This document shows, piece by piece, positions 23,940 to 25,570 of a stretch of DNA of 25,570 nucleotides. Within the stretch, counting starts at the first letter, position 1. The number at the start of each line of letters is the position of its first letter. The stretch lies in the IMG/VR virus record IMGVR_UViG_3300025483_000064, positions 1 to 25,570 of that record; one strand, given 5' to 3'. A program made the position numbers and the translations under genes. The notes beneath the pieces were generated by a model. It searched no databases. It saw nothing but the letters and a program-made list of their open reading frames with translations, and was not told the DNA's origin. This DNA comes from a virus.

Positions 23940-25570
23940 CATTAAGAAACGTACCAAATAGTTTTACGCTAGAACAGCAGCGTCAAGAGATTAATGAAAT
24001 AGCAGTAGACTTGGATACCGCCGTTGATGGTGTCCAGACATTTTCTGGTGATAAAACATTTTCAAGTGATGTAACATTTTCAAGTGATGTAACGTTTCAA
24101 GCACAAACTTTCTGGGGAGATGGAGATCAGGCAGTTTTTGGAGATGACTCTGATTTCAAAATTTACTACGATGGTGGCGCAGGTGTTCAGACATCATTCA
24201 TTGATTCCGATGCGTTGATTATCAGATCAGAATCTGATAGTGACGAAAAATATATTACAGCTCTCAAGGATGGTCCTGTCGAACTTTACTATAACGGTGC
24301 TAAAAAAATTGTAACTAGTCTTGCAGGTGCGACAGTTTTAGGAGATCTCCAAGTTAATGACGAGTTACATTCCACAACAGGTGCATTATATTTAAAAACT
24401 GCAGATCAGATAACTCCTGGTCAGATGGTTACTGAAGCGGTCTTTGGTGGATCAATGTATGTACCATACGGTTTCAGTACATATCCTATTACTGAATTTC
24501 CTGGTGGTAATATCGACGAGACATCCACTAATGCTGGATTTAGTGTAAGCAGCGGTGGACAGATTTATATTGCTAACATTAGCGCACAGGCTCTTTGGAA
24601 GGGTAGACAAGTAGGAACTCCTGGACTCACATCAGAAATCGATGCTGCTGGCAATGCCGAATTTGCAGGAACTGTTACTGCAACAGGTGGTGTTACAGGT
24701 AATCTAACTGGTGGTGTTACAGGTAATCTAACTGGTGATGTTACAGGTAATCTAACTGGTGATGTTACAGGTAATCTAACTGGTGATGTTACAGGTGATG
24801 TTACAGGTGATCTAACTGGTGATGTTACAGGTGATGTTACAGGTAACGTAACTGGAAATGCTTCCGGAACTGCTGGTAGTACTGGAGTCCTATCGGCAGG
24901 TGCTACTGGTGCTGATCTTACATTAAGTAGTAACCTAACTGCGGATGGTACAGTAACAAGCACAACTGCAAACAATACTTACGCCTTTGAAGTTAAAAAT
25001 GGCAGTACAAATATTGGTGGTTTGTATAGATCTGGAACTTCTGATACTAGGTTAATCCTTAAAAATGTCAGTGGTACTAGCATAGTTTTAAAAGGTTCGG
25101 ACGGCAGCGCCACATTTGCGGGTGCTGTTGATGTTGGCACGTTCTCGGCTGGCACATCAGGCATACGCTTGACAAACAGTGGCACTATTTATGTAGGTGG
25201 TACTGGTGCTAATGCCGCCTTAAATATCGGAAATAGTTCTGCTGTACTTAACTATGACGGCAGCGCCACATTTGATGGAGACATCGATACAGCAGGTACT
25301 CTTACATTTACTGGTCAAACTAACAGTGCCACAGGCACTGCATCTAGCGATGCTCTTGATCACTACGAAGAAGGAACTTGGACACCAACTCCATACTATC
25401 AAAACGCAGGTGATCAATCAGCAGCAAGCTTTACTACTGCCAATGGATATTACACCAGAATCGGTAACATTGTTCATGTAAGTGGTTATGTCGTTTGTTC
25501 TGGACCATCATCTCCAGCAAATGACAATGTAGGTATCAACAGTTTTCCATACAATAATGCATTAAATGTA
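23936..25570 (+). CDS. Tail-fibre-like protein, 3' end beyond the window
   Basis: The frame opens at ATG 23936 (overlapping the previous TGA) and stays open to the right edge, giving 545 residues without a stop. The N-terminus (MTLRNVPNSFTLEQQRQEIN) probably attaches to the baseplate. Residues about 65-130 carry the marine fibre motif DSDFKIYYDGG then VELYYNGAKKI. Residues 251-306 are tandem GDVTGNLT-type octads that should form a rigid beta shaft. Residues about 472-545 carry DHYEEGTWTPTPYY and GYYTRIGNIVHVSGYV, a C-terminal domain common in marine phage fibres, usually near the end of the protein. It is probably a trimeric receptor-binding fibre or short-fibre equivalent. Base composition changes along the gene, with GC-richer codons around 25040-25340. 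Confidence 0.88.
   Translation, partial: MTLRNVPNSFTLEQQRQEINEIAVDLDTAVDGVQTFSGDKTFSSDVTFSSDVTFQAQTFWGDGDQAVFGDDSDFKIYYDGGAGVQTSFIDSDALIIRSESDSDEKYITALKDGPVELYYNGAKKIVTSLAGATVLGDLQVNDELHSTTGALYLKTADQITPGQMVTEAVFGGSMYVPYGFSTYPITEFPGGNIDETSTNAGFSVSSGGQIYIANISAQALWKGRQVGTPGLTSEIDAAGNAEFAGTVTATGGVTGNLTGGVTGNLTGDVTGNLTGDVTGNLTGDVTGDVTGDLTGDVTGDVTGNVTGNASGTAGSTGVLSAGATGADLTLSSNLTADGTVTSTTANNTYAFEVKNGSTNIGGLYRSGTSDTRLILKNVSGTSIVLKGSDGSATFAGAVDVGTFSAGTSGIRLTNSGTIYVGGTGANAALNIGNSSAVLNYDGSATFDGDIDTAGTLTFTGQTNSATGTASSDALDHYEEGTWTPTPYYQNAGDQSAASFTTANGYYTRIGNIVHVSGYVVCSGPSSPANDNVGINSFPYNNALNV
24056..24091 (+). repeat. Perfect 18-bp tandem duplication in the fibre gene
   Basis: The unit acattttcaagtgatgta occurs twice in direct succession and in frame, encoding FSSDVT-type hexapeptides at the start of the shaft; a partial third copy (acgttt) and a related preceding copy (acattttctggtgat) flank it. 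The identity of the two copies at every base points to a recent slippage duplication. Confidence 0.9.
24686..24853 (+). repeat. Tandem 24-bp/12-bp repeats encoding GDVTGNLT octads
   Basis: Four nearly identical 24-base units (24686-24781) encode G(G/D)VTGNLT. They are followed by interleaved 12-base half-units (GDVT) and variant units up to GDVTGNVT. All are in frame, so length changes by slippage or recombination keep the gene intact. The array codes for an extended beta shaft in the fibre. The half-unit steps show that the ancestral repeat is 12 bases (Gly-x-x-Thr). On the - strand the array creates a meaningless open frame of PVTS repeats. Confidence 0.95.
25100..25274 (+). repeat. Direct 19-bp repeat pair flanking a fibre segment
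   Basis: The 19 bases gacggcagcgccacatttg occur identically at 25100-25118 and 25256-25274, 156 bases apart and in the same frame (DGSATF). The repeat is GC-rich compared with the rest of the gene. Exact identity over 19 bases, with dissimilar sequence between, suggests a recombination site at which fibre segments can be lost, gained or swapped; a deletion between the copies would remove 52 codons and stay in frame. Confidence 0.85.

Noticed and set aside
24686-24853. CRISPR-like regular repeats
   Set aside because: Units are contiguous with no unique spacers, stay in frame and encode a typical fibre shaft.
24565-24975. 136-codon open frame on the - strand rich in PVTSPV repeats
   Set aside because: It is the antisense of the Gly/Thr repeat array of the fibre; a periodic sequence keeps several frames open. 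No ribosome site or family.

Overview
This window is a stretch of the late (virion) region of a T4-like contractile-tailed phage, most probably a marine cyanophage or a close relative. The evidence is the T4 baseplate order 25 - 6 - [slot of 7] - 8 - [slot of 9/10], T4-type late promoter boxes (NATAAATA), AT-rich coding DNA, and very large repeat-built baseplate proteins of the kind known from marine T4-like myoviruses. Every supported gene is on the + strand and most are spaced by a few bases or overlap by 1-4 bases, so the region reads as a few long late operons. The host is inferred, not shown: no photosynthesis gene lies in the window.

Layout. Positions 1-230 are markedly GC-rich with G/C homopolymer runs and no convincing gene. 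A late promoter box (275-282) precedes two overlapping micro-genes (339-684), an unrecognised 297-residue protein (684-1577) and a PAAR spike-tip protein (1577-1888). Positions 1874-2101 hold a compact one-gene unit: a near-consensus sigma70 promoter with extended -10, a very basic 48-residue protein and an intrinsic terminator. A 42-residue charged protein follows (2135-2263). The baseplate wedge block comes next: gp25 (2282-2677), gp6 (2677-4473), a 3050-residue protein in the position of gene 7 (4478-13630), a doubled late promoter (13638-13651), gp8 (13684-15561) and a 2714-residue DUF4815-like protein in the position of genes 9/10 (15599-23743). The window ends with a 64-residue coiled-coil protein (23745-23939) and the first 545 residues of a tail-fibre-like protein (23936 to the edge).

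How the genes fit together. In T4, gp25, gp6, gp7, gp8 and gp10 build the six baseplate wedges, and a PAAR protein caps the central spike. Here gp25, gp6 and gp8 are recognisable end to end, while the proteins between and after gp6 and gp8 have been replaced or expanded by giant proteins assembled from recurring beta-rich modules. Those modules include GSGY repeats (shared by three consecutive genes), RG-x-x-GT-x-x-H repeats, a YHYH domain and a cupredoxin-like domain that keeps His, Cys and His but appears to have lost the axial Met. The fibre gene at the right edge carries tandem DNA repeats and a change of base composition, as expected of a variable receptor-binding gene.

The most interesting items are the self-contained transcription unit for the 48-residue basic protein inside a late operon, the cupredoxin-like and YHYH domains inside a baseplate protein, and the sharing of modules between neighbouring virion genes.
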